This document shows, one piece after another, positions 11,288 through 20,231 of a DNA stretch of 64,000 nucleotides. How positions within the stretch are numbered: the stretch's first letter is position 1; each line of letters opens with the position of its first letter. The DNA comes from Cyanodermella asteris (taxonomy: Eukaryota > Ascomycota > Lecanoromycetes > Ostropales > Stictidaceae): NCBI GenBank assembly GCA_900618795.1, contig UYJD01000015.1:441034-505033 (forward strand). Direction: 5' to 3'. Position numbers and translations under genes: made by a program. Below the pieces are notes generated by a model. That model was not told the origin of the DNA. It ran no database searches and saw only the letters and a program-made list of their open reading frames with translations.

Positions 11288-13021
11288 ATGTCTTCGCGTC
11301 TTGGCCTGCGGCAAATCCGCTGCAATGATGTTGGAACATACAAAAGTTTTGCGCAATGCCGTTGTGTTCCGACAATGTCAAAAAGGCATATGTCATACAT
11401 ATTGCGAGCCGACAGAACACGGCTCTACAACGGCCATGAATGGCGGGCCAAAACAAAATCTATGACAGCGCCGTGGCCGCGAATCAAGCACCAGACTCGT
11501 TGGCACAGCAAACCCGCCCAAGGTTCCTCGGTCTATCGCGAGATGAAGCTCGATCCGGAACTTGCTTATATAGCGCTTGGCAGCAATGTAGGGGAACGAC
11601 TACGAAACATTGAGGACGCACTATCAGCGTTGCGGGCCGCCGGGTTCGTGGTGAGGCGAACAAGCAGCCTGTATCAGACAACCCCGATGTACGTCAACGA
11701 CCAAGCAAACTTCTTCAACGCGGTGTGTGAAATAGAAATTCCCAAAGGAATGAGCGCGCATGACATGCTTGCTCGATTGAAGATTATCGAGTTTCAACTG
11801 GGAAGGATCAAGACCATCGACAAAGGGCCAAGGTCTATCGATCTCGACATCCTCTTGTTTGGTCGAGAGAAGGTGGACACACCTGATCTGAGCATACCAC
11901 ACCATTCCATGATGGAGCGTGAGTTTGTTCTTCGGCCCTTGGCCGATTTGATTCCAAATAAGGAGCTGCCTCACCCGTCAAAGAAACACAAGTTTGCAAA
12001 GATATCTTGGTGGCTCAACTCGTTGCCGCGTGAAATCGATTCCAGTTTTTTTCCACTCGAAGGTCACAGTCACAAATCGAAAGGACTGAAACCTGAAAAG
12101 GACCTGAAAAAGACTAGACTGATGGGCATCATCAACATGACACATGACAGCTTCAGTGACGGGGGAAAGCACGCCCTTGACCCGTCAGATCCCCACCTAC
12201 AAACCGAGTTATTACGATGGAAAGAGGCCAACATAGCGGGTGAGACAGGCGCGGCAATATTCGACATTGGTGGCCAATCTACTCGACCCGGCGCACCACA
12301 AGTCACAGCTGAGGAGGAAATAGAAAGAGTCGTGCCCCTAATCAAGAACATTCGGGCGCAGAAAATCTATGACCCACATGTGATCTCCATTGACACGTAC
12401 CGCGCATCAGTGGCACGCGCCGCAGTCGGAGCGGGAGCAAATGTCGTCAATGATATCTCGGCAGGTCAACTTGATCCGGACATGCTGAAGACTGTCGCTG
12501 AGCTGAAATGCTCAATCGTACTCATGCACATGCGCGGTAACCCCTCCACAATGGCGAGTTTGGTCGAATATCCCCAAGGTCTGATACAGGGCATCGGTGA
12601 AGAGCTTACTACGAGGATCGAAGAGGCAGAGAAAGCCGGCATTCCGCGATGGCGCATCATCCTCGATCCGGGTATTGGATTCGCGAAGACAAACAAGCAG
12701 AATTTCGCCATCCTTGCAGGCTTGGATAAGTTACGAGACTGGTCGACACTCAGAGGGCTTCCCTGGCTTGTCGGCCCAAGCCGCAAGAGCTTCATCGGAC
12801 GATTGACGCAAAAAGAGCCTCCGGAGCGGGACTGGGGAACGGCTGCTGCAATTACGGCAGCAATTCAGGGAGGCGCTGATATTGTGAGGGTACACAACCC
12901 CGCTCTCATAGACACGATCTGTGTAGCAAATGCCTTGTATAGGCAGCCTGCAAGATGGAATTCAGCTTTGATGCAGTACTCTGGTCCTAGTCCGACCAGA
13001 GCCGCTGATGAGAATACATGA
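11288..13021 (+). CDS. Folate biosynthesis HPPK-DHPS bifunctional enzyme
   Basis: Single-exon, up to 577 aa. It joins 6-hydroxymethyl-7,8-dihydropterin pyrophosphokinase to dihydropteroate synthase, the step blocked by sulfonamides. HPPK: AYIALGSNVGERLRNIEDAL (about 92-111), FFNAVCEIE, and the magnesium/ATP motif GPRSIDLDILLFG near 185. DHPS: LMGIINMTHDSFSDGG (from about 278), FDIGGQSTRPGAP near 324, and GPSRKSFIGR near 495 with the pterin/phosphate-binding Ser-Arg-Lys. The N-terminal dihydroneopterin aldolase domain of yeast Fol1 is absent, so that activity must be encoded elsewhere. The first 85 residues are Arg/Lys/Ser-rich and poor in acids, as in a mitochondrial presequence. In-frame ATGs further in are alternative starts. 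The stop lies 4 bp from the stop of the convergent DUF7053-like gene. Confidence 0.93.
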   Translation: MSSRLGLRQIRCNDVGTYKSFAQCRCVPTMSKRHMSYILRADRTRLYNGHEWRAKTKSMTAPWPRIKHQTRWHSKPAQGSSVYREMKLDPELAYIALGSNVGERLRNIEDALSALRAAGFVVRRTSSLYQTTPMYVNDQANFFNAVCEIEIPKGMSAHDMLARLKIIEFQLGRIKTIDKGPRSIDLDILLFGREKVDTPDLSIPHHSMMEREFVLRPLADLIPNKELPHPSKKHKFAKISWWLNSLPREIDSSFFPLEGHSHKSKGLKPEKDLKKTRLMGIINMTHDSFSDGGKHALDPSDPHLQTELLRWKEANIAGETGAAIFDIGGQSTRPGAPQVTAEEEIERVVPLIKNIRAQKIYDPHVISIDTYRASVARAAVGAGANVVNDISAGQLDPDMLKTVAELKCSIVLMHMRGNPSTMASLVEYPQGLIQGIGEELTTRIEEAEKAGIPRWRIILDPGIGFAKTNKQNFAILAGLDKLRDWSTLRGLPWLVGPSRKSFIGRLTQKEPPERDWGTAAAITAAIQGGADIVRVHNPALIDTICVANALYRQPARWNSALMQYSGPSPTRAADENT

Positions 13022-13025
13022 GCTT

Positions 13026-13564
13026 TTATTTCTTCGTCGCATGCTCGAGTCTCTCCATAATAGTTCGTATCTGCGACGTCAGCATGATGCCAGTCAAGCG
13101 TGTGATCAGCCTCTCACCATAGTATCATGTGCATCATCTTGCGTCTTCTTGACAAACGGCATCATCAAGAAGCTGCACCTCGTCTCGCAATCCTCCGACA
13201 ACACCAACTCCTCACTGCCGTCCTCCGCCTTGCCGACTCTCCAAGTCGAGCTCGTCGTAAGGCCCATGGGCGCCCAGACATTGGTTTTCACGCCCTCCGT
13301 CAGGTTCTCGAAGCAGGCTTGATACTCGACGGACCCTTTCCACATGCCGGCGGGAAGATATGAAATTTCGTCCGTGACTTTCTTCCACGGGAGAACTTTG
13401 TGCTCGCTCGATGCATGGCTGGGCGGCGCAATGTTCTCCACGGATATCACGAGCGGGTTGAGGCGCACGACTGTTTCATGGTCGTGCAAGATTTCGATTA
13501 CGGAGGTGGCGGCCACGCTTGGTGGGAGGCGGGTTTGCCGCTTGACTCGAGCGGTGGTGTTCAT
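13026..13564 (-). CDS. DUF7053-like conserved fungal protein
   Basis: Two exons, 13118-13564 and 13026-13070, with a 47-nt intron (GTGAGA...CGCAG). The product is 163 aa. The start, MNTTARVKRQTRLPPSVAAT, followed by VIEILHDHETVVRLNPLV, fits my memory of a small Pezizomycotina-specific family (DUF7053) with an SRPBCC-like, beta-rich helix-grip character. The conserved LHDHExVxxLNPLV, the WAPMGLTT stretch and a basic amphipathic last helix (RTIMERLEHATKK) from exon 2 support the model. Without the intron the protein would end oddly at TMVRG. The function is not known; a small-molecule or lipid-binding role is only a structural guess. It is convergent with the folate gene, with almost no spacer. 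Confidence 0.75.
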
Positions 13565-13798
13565 CGTGTAGGAAGCAAACTCACGGGAAGGCTTAAGTAT
13601 ATGACAGAAGAGAGACGTCTTTATACGTGAAGAGTATGCGATCAGAAGTCTTGTTAGAGTTCATTAGTGTTACGATCGCTCGAGGTTGGATCCCAAGGTC
13701 GGACGATCGGCTTGCCGTCACAATCGTCTTTTTGTACTTGTTGATCAAGAATGCCTTGTATGTATCATGTCGACGCTACATTTCAACGCGAACGTCCC

Positions 13799-13878
13799 CA
13801 GCTGACTACCTAGCTGAGTATCCAGCTAAGTACCCAGCCAATTACCTTGCTAAGTACTCTGCTAGTCACCTGGCGTAA
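13799..13878 (-). repeat. Degenerate 12-bp minisatellite, locus 1
   Basis: Read on the minus strand it is a run of about six imperfect 12-mers close to GGGTACTTAGCT (for example GGGTACTTAGCT, GGATACTCAGCT, AGGTAGTCAGCT). The same unit recurs at five further intergenic places in the window. Confidence 0.7.
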
Positions 13879-14072
13879 TATCCCATAAAGTATGTCAGAG
13901 CATACCTTAAAAAGTAGTCGCATTGATTTTACCACAGGTATATATTGTAATTGTCCTTATGGTTTTATGTGTGTTATAGATCGTGTCAGTCGCTCCGAAA
14001 GCTGTTCCTCGGTTGTACACCGGCTAATGATCCCTGCCCACGTTCCCCGCAGTGTGAGAGAGAAAGAAAAAG

Positions 14073-14081
14073 AAAAAAAAA
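14073..14081 (-). terminator. Pol III terminator of tRNA-Asp
   Basis: Nine A on the plus strand, hence a T9 run on the transcript strand, 20 nt beyond the tRNA 3' end. This is longer than the T5-T6 usually sufficient in fungi. Confidence 0.8.
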
Positions 14082-14101
14082 GTTTGTCTCGCGACAGTTG
14101 T

Positions 14102-14237
14102 CTCTCGCGCCGGGAATCGAACCCGGGCCGTCCGCGTTTTGATGTCGAATGACAAGCGGAAACTGGGAGGTGTTAGCGCCTGCAGATGGCTTTGTAAGGT
14201 GGGTTGATCGTACTCATAACCACTAGACTACGCAAGA
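14102..14237 (-). tRNA. tRNA-Asp(GUC) with two insertions
   Basis: Acceptor stem TCTTGCG / CGCGAGA pairs fully (one G-U). The A box is TAGTCTAGTGG and the B box GGTTCGATTCC; both match consensus. Anticodon stem TCCGC / GCGGA, loop TTGTCA...C with anticodon GTC, T arm CCGGG TTCGATT CCCGG, discriminator G. A 13-nt intron (14137-14149) sits at the canonical site after position 37. A second, 51-nt insert (14163-14213) separates the D arm from the anticodon stem. With both removed the tRNA is 72 nt and has G18G19, U33 and the TTCGA of the T loop. D-stem pairs are then G10-U25, U11-A24 and C12-G23. The intact promoter boxes, stems and a T9 terminator argue against a decayed copy, although a disrupted gene cannot be excluded. 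Confidence 0.85.
14163..14213 (-). other. 51-nt spliceosomal-intron-like insert inside the tRNA-Asp gene
   Basis: On the transcript strand it begins GTACGATC, carries GCTAAC with the branch-like A 10 nt before the 3' end, and ends CTCCCAG. Length, 5' site, branch-like site and 3' site all equal those of the protein-coding introns in this window. It lies between nucleotides 24 and 25 of the tRNA, where tRNA splicing endonuclease introns are not expected. Confidence 0.7.
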
Positions 14238-15000
14238 TGTAGCTAACTGAGTAACTGTAGTCGATGCTACCAGCCAGAGTAAACAATAAATGCAACACCA
14301 GAAAAACACACTACTGGAGCGGCCTTGACGAGTCCACAACGTGAAACAACGCAGATCATCGCCTTGGGAGGGGCAGCGTGACGCAAGGAGACAACGGAGG
14401 GCACTGTGAAAGAGACAGAAGAAGACACATGAGAAATATGGGCACATGGTCAGAAAAAGGGAGTGGAGATTGGGGTGAAAAATGGGTCACACGTCGGCAA
14501 CGCAAGTGCATTATCGTAAATCGAACAATAACCTGGCAGCAAAAACAGAAGGACTATGCAATGCGCAATCTTCGACATCAAAATGAGAGTTTGCACAACT
14601 GAAGCTGCAAACGCACTTGTCGCATGGTGCGGCCTCAGGATAGTTCGGCGGCCACTCTCAGCGGCCCCAGCAGCAACCAACCCCTGAGACACGAGTGCAC
14701 AACTCATTGCGCGCTGAGTGCCATGGAACAAAGAAGAATTACGAGCAAACTACTTACGACTTTCAAGATTCGAATTTTGGAAAGTCGTGAGATGGTGCAC
14801 AAGCAGGGGATTGCTCATTGCGAATGCATTCGAGCACTGAGTCTAGCGCAACAGCTGCTCATGTATGATACAGGGCAAGGCGGCGAGGGCGGGTAGAAAG
14901 AAGTCCTCCCCCGCGGCCTCCGTGATTCGTTCCAACATTTTACAGCGACTGCATCACGTAGCTTCGGTGTATCAAGACACTAAGCTGGCGAGTTCACTCG
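14238..15000. other. Intergenic, no supported gene
   Basis: Upstream flank of tRNA-Asp and spacer to the next minisatellite. At 14890-14911 a purine-rich GCGGGTAGAAAGAAGTCC sequence is a weak inverted copy of a motif that follows the arrays at 15 kb and 31 kb. Confidence 0.5.
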
Positions 15001-15002
15001 AT

Positions 15003-15180
15003 TCCTGCCTGGATACCTGATTAGATACTTGGCAGGATACTTGTCTCGGCACCAAATTGGTCAGCTAAATAGGCAGCTCGCTGGGTAGTCATCTGGGTAA
15101 TTAGTTAGGTAGTTAGGTGGGTGGCCAGCTGAATGATTGGTTGGATGTCCAGCGGGGCACTCGCTAACACGACCGAACAG
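15003..15180 (+). repeat. Degenerate 12-bp minisatellite, locus 2
   Basis: About 13 units that keep 12-bp spacing while diverging strongly (TAGATACTTGGC, AGGATACTTGTC, TGGGTAGTCATC, TAGGTAGTTAGG and so on). Directly after it (15189-15210) lies GCGGCGGCTTCTTTCCTCCC, shared with the flank of locus 3. Confidence 0.65.
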
Positions 15181-15633
15181 GACACCGCGCGGCGGCTTCT
15201 TTCCTCCCGCAGTGAGCGGGACATTCATTCAATAAGTAGGTAGTATTTCCACCTCTTTACATCGACTACAGCTACATGGTTAGCTACACCTTGCGTGTGT
15301 CTAGTGGATAGCTCTTGCTTGTAGGTAAAATCTGCCAAAGTGGCTACGGACACGGCAGTAAACGAAGCTGGACAATGTCAGAATCGTGATCGGCAGAATA
15401 CCCTGTGATGCCTCTCTTTCGCACTTGCAGCGCATCGACACCAACCCTTCGTAGCCCAGTCGGCGTAGAACGCCGACTCATCACGCCGCAACCAACTCAG
15501 CCCAGAACATGCAACTTGGACACTTTGCCCACTCAGCACCTTCGTCACCTCAACTTCAGCAATTCACACAAACTTCATAGACCATCTTGACCGAGCCCAC
15601 GGTCTCGAATTTCTTACCACGAGAGATTCCACC
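15181..15633. other. Promoter and 5' UTR region of the thioredoxin gene
   Basis: About 450 bp, becoming C-rich and pyrimidine-rich towards the ATG (CCACC before the start codon). No gene is seen. Confidence 0.5.
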
Positions 15634-16313
15634 ATGGCCAAACCAACGCACATTAGCTCCCAGGCCGAGTTCCAGAAGACGCTATCCTCCAATATAGTCG
15701 TCGTCGCCGATTTCTACGCAGACTGGTGCGGTCCATGCAAAGCCATCGCACCTGCATTCGACTCCTTGTGCGCAGCTGAGTCGAAGCCGGGCAAAGTTGC
15801 ATTCGTCAAGATCGACGTCGACCGCCAGCAGGACATTGCGAGGCAGTACAGCGTCAGCGCGTAAGTGAAGCATCCATCCACTCACACAGTCCATTTCAAG
15901 CCCTCTGTCCACATACGGCTTTCAATCTTGCCTCGATTCGCTCTTGGTGGAAAGCTAACAAGTTCAGTATGCCCACGTTCCTCATCTTCTTTAAGAAGTC
16001 GGTTCGCGACACCGTGCGCGGCGCAAACCAGCAGGCTCTTCGCTCCGCAGTCAACACCGCCGTCGCGGCAATTGGCAAGAACTCGTTTGGCTCAAGCGGT
16101 CGAACTCTAGGAGGCGAGGGCACTGCTTCAGCTACCGTTGGCGGCCCATCTGCCTTCTCTAGTGAAAGCTGGGCGGAGCGCATCCCTTCCGGGTACTTGG
16201 GCTCGCTGACCCGGTTTGTGGGTCTCTATTTCACCACGCTGCTGACCCTCGACCCCAAGGATGCGGCGGAGACGAGTCCTTTCAGGGCGGATGCTTCACG
16301 ACGAGTGCGATGA
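15634..16313 (+). CDS. Thioredoxin with C-terminal extension
   Basis: Two exons, 15634-15860 and 15968-16313, around an intron GTAAGT...TTCAG; 190 aa. The thioredoxin fold covers residues 1 to about 110. It has the active site ADWCGPCK (Cys32 and Cys35) and the cis-proline motif AMPTF formed exactly at the exon junction, which confirms the splice. The remaining 80 residues are not part of classical thioredoxin (about 105 aa). They include a Ser/Gly/Ala-rich linker and a hydrophobic segment YLGSLTRFVGLYFTTLLTL that could bind a membrane or pack on the domain. Related long thioredoxin-like proteins are common in filamentous fungi. Role: thiol-disulfide exchange in the cytosol; the partner is unknown. 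Confidence 0.88.
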
Positions 16314-17567
16314 GAGATGTCCGATAGATGCGTGTTTTCTGATCAGTTTGAGGTCTCCGTTGGAAGTGGTCTGATGACTTTCACTGTCGTCGGTCCTTTT
16401 TCTCCGAGCCATTACAACTATGATGAGCGTTATGTTTTGATGAAAGATATCATCTTCGTTTATGACTGTACTGTCTGTGAGCTGCACAAGATGACCTTTA
16501 CTTGTACTTCAGAAGCTAACAGTGGCGTGCTTTTTACTACATGAAACCTACATTTATGCCTAGCATTGGCCACACCATACAACGCTTTTGAAGCACTACC
16601 TGGGCGAATAACTGTGCAAATGTCTTCAACGCTCCCTCCGAGCGTATTCGGAGGGTACCAACTCGAGCATCAGACAAGGTAGGCAATCAGGTAGCGACGT
16701 AAAGACTGCCTGACATAGCTGCAAGGCCACCTGGGAAAGTTGCTGTGCAAATACCATCATTATTAGCTTCGCATACACTCATAGCGAAGCTCGCACAAGT
16801 ATCGGTCACAGTAGGTGGACATTTATCCAGTAAAGGACTTCTAATGTGTGATGGAATTCTGGGGCCACCAGTCAGGGCTTGGCGATGCTTCAGATGAAAA
16901 GGGCGGGTCCGATGCGACTCCGCCGACCAGCTTTCTTGCACAGCTTCCATATCTCTAACATCGACCACTTACACATCTGAATGCGCAAAGCACCTGACAC
17001 AGCTATCTGCTTCGGCATCGAGACCAATCTCAGACCCAGAAGCGTAATCATGCGACCCGGCTACGGCGTCCGGTTGCTCCCACGGCGCTCGTGAATATTG
17101 GCCCGTTTCGTCCAAATCGTACGATGGGTCGAACCGCCCATTTCGCGAAATACCGGACAAACGTCAATCCCTGCAACCGCCAGTGGGCTTGCAGCTTATC
17201 GAGAGAGCTCATTCCCTTATCTGGCATGTCCAGCCTTATCAGGGTGCACTCTCCACCTGGCCCCGCACCCATGCGCCCTTTGAGCCGCCTCGAACAGCGT
17301 GACGGGTTGCCTCGTCGCGTCCGTTTCAGGACATGCAGAGCGAGGAGATACGATCATATATGCCGTGTGATAACTCTTCTGTGATCCGTCTCTAATTCCA
17401 TTTCTCGAGAGAAGAGAGACGTGTTTGTTGACTGAGCGGATTGTTCAAGACCAGTTTTCTGAGTAGGTGTACTTGTGAGACCGCCAGAAAGTCTACGTGA
17501 GCAAGCGGGAGATCATACACGCCCCGCAAGTGTATTCACGGAATACTTGTGATAGGCTGACTCAGTC
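16314..17567. other. Intergenic, no supported gene
   Basis: About 1.25 kb between the thioredoxin and amine oxidase genes. Only short frames without an ATG and domain context. The 3' part should hold the amine oxidase promoter. Confidence 0.55.
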
Positions 17568-19772
17568 ATGTCTCTCGATACGCTCAAACAGACAGCTCAG
17601 TCCGTACTGGCCAATATCACGGAAGGTGTCAACAATGTGACGATTAACGGTTCCGCCGAGCACAACACAACAGCGAACGGACACACTAATGGACATGTGA
17701 ACGGACAAACAAATGGGCACACAAACGGCAAGCTCACTAACGGTCACTCCAAGCCATCCTCATGGTCCGACAATCCCCATCCCTTCGATCCCCTGTCGCC
17801 AAGCGAGATCGAGATCGCAACCTCTGTGATCAAGACCGCACATCCAGACTCCAACCTCCAATTCAACAGTGTCACGCTTCAGGAGCCGCGGAAAAAGTGC
17901 ATGCAGGCATGGCTGGCTAGCAGCGTTGAGAAAGTCTCACCGCCGCGTATTGCGGAGGTGGTCTGCATTGAGAAGGGTGGACGAGTATTTGACGGTCTTG
18001 TGGATCTCAGGGAGAAGAAGGTTCTGGCGTGGGAGCATCTCGATGGCGTGCAGCCCATCATCACAATGGCTGAGTTGCAGCTGGTTGAAAGTGTGGTACG
18101 CCGTGATCCGAAGGTCATTGAACAGTGCAAGATCTTGGGCATCCCGGAGGAAGATATGCACAAGGTGTACTGCGATCCTTGGACCATCGGCTACGATGAG
18201 AGGTTTGGAACAGGGAAGCGGCTACAGCAGGCACTGATGTACTACCGACCGGACGTGGACGATTCCCAATACACATACCCCCTGGACTTCTGCCCAATCT
18301 TCAATGCCGACTCGCGAGAAATCGTGGCCATCGACATTCCGGAAGTCCGGAGACCTTTGAGCAAAGCCAAGCCGGCCAACTATACGCCCAAGGCCGTCGA
18401 GGAGGAATGGGGCGGATATCAGACAGGCCTCAAGCCGCTGAACATCACCCAGCCAGAAGGTGTGAGCTTCTCACTCGAGGGCCGCGAAATCTCTTGGGCA
18501 AAGTGGAAGTTCCACATCGGCTTCAACCATCGCGAGGGCATCGTGCTGAACAACATCCGCTTCAACGACCGCGGCAACGAACGCAGCATCTTTTACCGCC
18601 TGTCCATCGCAGAGATGGTAGTCCCGTACGGAAATCCCGAACACCCACATCAACGCAAGCACGCTTTCGACCTCGGCGAGTACGGCGGTGGCAACATGAC
18701 AAACTCGCTCTCCTTGGGCTGCGACTGCAAGGGTGCAATCCGATACCTGGACGCCGCCTTCGTGGCCGCCGACGGTTCATCGCAGACAATCCCCAACGCA
18801 GTATGCATCCACGAGGAAGACGGTGGCATCCTCTTCAAGCACACCGACTTCCGCGACGACAGCGTCATCGTGACCCGCGCCCGCAAGCTCATCGTCAGCC
18901 ACGTCTTCACGGCTGCCAACTACGAGTACTGCGTCTACTGGATCTTCCACCTCGACGGCACGGTTCAGCTCGAGATCAAGCTCACGGGCATCCTCAACAC
19001 CTACGCCATGAACGAGGGCGAGGACACACACGGCTGGGGCACGCAAGTCTGGCCCGGCGTCAATGCACACAACCACCAACACCTCTTCTGCCTACGCGTG
19101 GACCCCAACGTCGACGGGCCCAATAACACCGTCTTCCAAGTCGACGCCACGCAGGGCGCCGGCGCAGTTGGATCGCCAGAGAACAAGTACGGCAACGCAT
19201 TCTACGCGAAGAAGACGCCCTACAAGACGGCCAAGGAGGCGATTGCAGATTACGACGGCTCCACGTCCCGTACCTGGGACATTTCGAACACATCCAAGTT
19301 GAACCCACACAGCGGCAAGCCGGCAACCTACAAGCTCGTCTCCCGCGAAGTGCCCCCCTTGCTCCCCAAAGAAAACTCCCTCGTCTGGAAACGCGCGGGC
19401 TTCGCCCGGCACGCCGTGCACGTCACGCCATACCACGACGACCAGCTCACGCCCGCCGGTCGACACGTCCCTCAGACCTCGGGCACACCTTCGCGCGGTC
19501 TGCCGGAATGGATTGAGAAGCACGGAGATGAGAGCATCGAGAACACGGATATCGTGTTGTGGCACACGTTTGGGCTGACACATTTTCCCGCGCCGGAGGA
19601 CTATCCGGTCATGCCGGCGGAGCCGATGAGTTTGTTGCTCAGGCCGAGGAATTTCTTTGATCGGAATCCGTGTCTGGATGTCCCGCCGAGCTATGTTAGT
19701 ACGCCGAGCACGGTGGCGAAGGGGTTGAAGCCGCTTGTGGATGCCAGGGATCAGGCGAGCAAGGCTGTGTAG
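17568..19772 (+). CDS. Copper amine oxidase (primary-amine oxidase)
   Basis: Single-exon, 734 aa. It deaminates primary amines to aldehyde, ammonia and hydrogen peroxide, using copper and the self-made cofactor topaquinone. The cofactor motif NYEY is seen (precursor Tyr452). Copper ligands are the HxH pair in HNHQHLF (about 503 and 505) and the His of THFPAPEDYPVMP (about 672). The catalytic-base Asp is in YLDAAFVAADG (about 395). N2/N3 domains precede the catalytic beta-sandwich. No signal peptide, and the end QASKAV is not a clear peroxisomal signal. Residues about 30-63 form an unusual Asn-Gly-His/Gln/Lys repeat (NGHTNGHVNGQTNGHTNGK) that is not part of the known fold. It is convergent with the calcineurin B gene. 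Confidence 0.95.
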   Translation: MSLDTLKQTAQSVLANITEGVNNVTINGSAEHNTTANGHTNGHVNGQTNGHTNGKLTNGHSKPSSWSDNPHPFDPLSPSEIEIATSVIKTAHPDSNLQFNSVTLQEPRKKCMQAWLASSVEKVSPPRIAEVVCIEKGGRVFDGLVDLREKKVLAWEHLDGVQPIITMAELQLVESVVRRDPKVIEQCKILGIPEEDMHKVYCDPWTIGYDERFGTGKRLQQALMYYRPDVDDSQYTYPLDFCPIFNADSREIVAIDIPEVRRPLSKAKPANYTPKAVEEEWGGYQTGLKPLNITQPEGVSFSLEGREISWAKWKFHIGFNHREGIVLNNIRFNDRGNERSIFYRLSIAEMVVPYGNPEHPHQRKHAFDLGEYGGGNMTNSLSLGCDCKGAIRYLDAAFVAADGSSQTIPNAVCIHEEDGGILFKHTDFRDDSVIVTRARKLIVSHVFTAANYEYCVYWIFHLDGTVQLEIKLTGILNTYAMNEGEDTHGWGTQVWPGVNAHNHQHLFCLRVDPNVDGPNNTVFQVDATQGAGAVGSPENKYGNAFYAKKTPYKTAKEAIADYDGSTSRTWDISNTSKLNPHSGKPATYKLVSREVPPLLPKENSLVWKRAGFARHAVHVTPYHDDQLTPAGRHVPQTSGTPSRGLPEWIEKHGDESIENTDIVLWHTFGLTHFPAPEDYPVMPAEPMSLLLRPRNFFDRNPCLDVPPSYVSTPSTVAKGLKPLVDARDQASKAV

Positions 19773-20231
19773 ATTTGCGTTCTTGTGATGGGCGAGAGGG
19801 TGCCTTGATAGGGGACGTTTTGCTGCAGTACCTTTTAATGAATTTGCATGACCTTTGAGTGTAGTGCTGTGCAGAAGGGTACTTCAACAAGTTTCACGTT
19901 TCAAGCCTCCGAAGTTGTGCTTGATGACTGGAGCTGCTTTTTGAACATCAGCTCCTTGCCACGTAAACTTCACCTAACTTCTCACGCTTTCAGCAGCAGA
20001 CAAAGATGTCAATATCTTGGAAATCATCTGTGCATGGACCCACCTTCGACACAAGCCCGATCAATGCGCACAAGCTCCCGCGTTTATCCTTCAGAGCACC
20101 ACCACAGCACAACCTGTCGTCGCTGAAAATCGATCGGGAGAGTATGAACTAAATGCAATTCTCGACGCTGCTGAGGCGCAAATATACGGATCCGATCCCA
20201 AAACCGTAAAACTTCGTTCCATCCCGTCGCA
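19773..20231. other. Convergent 3' spacer
   Basis: About 460 bp between the stops of the amine oxidase and calcineurin B genes. It presumably holds both polyadenylation regions; nothing else is recognisable. Confidence 0.5.
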
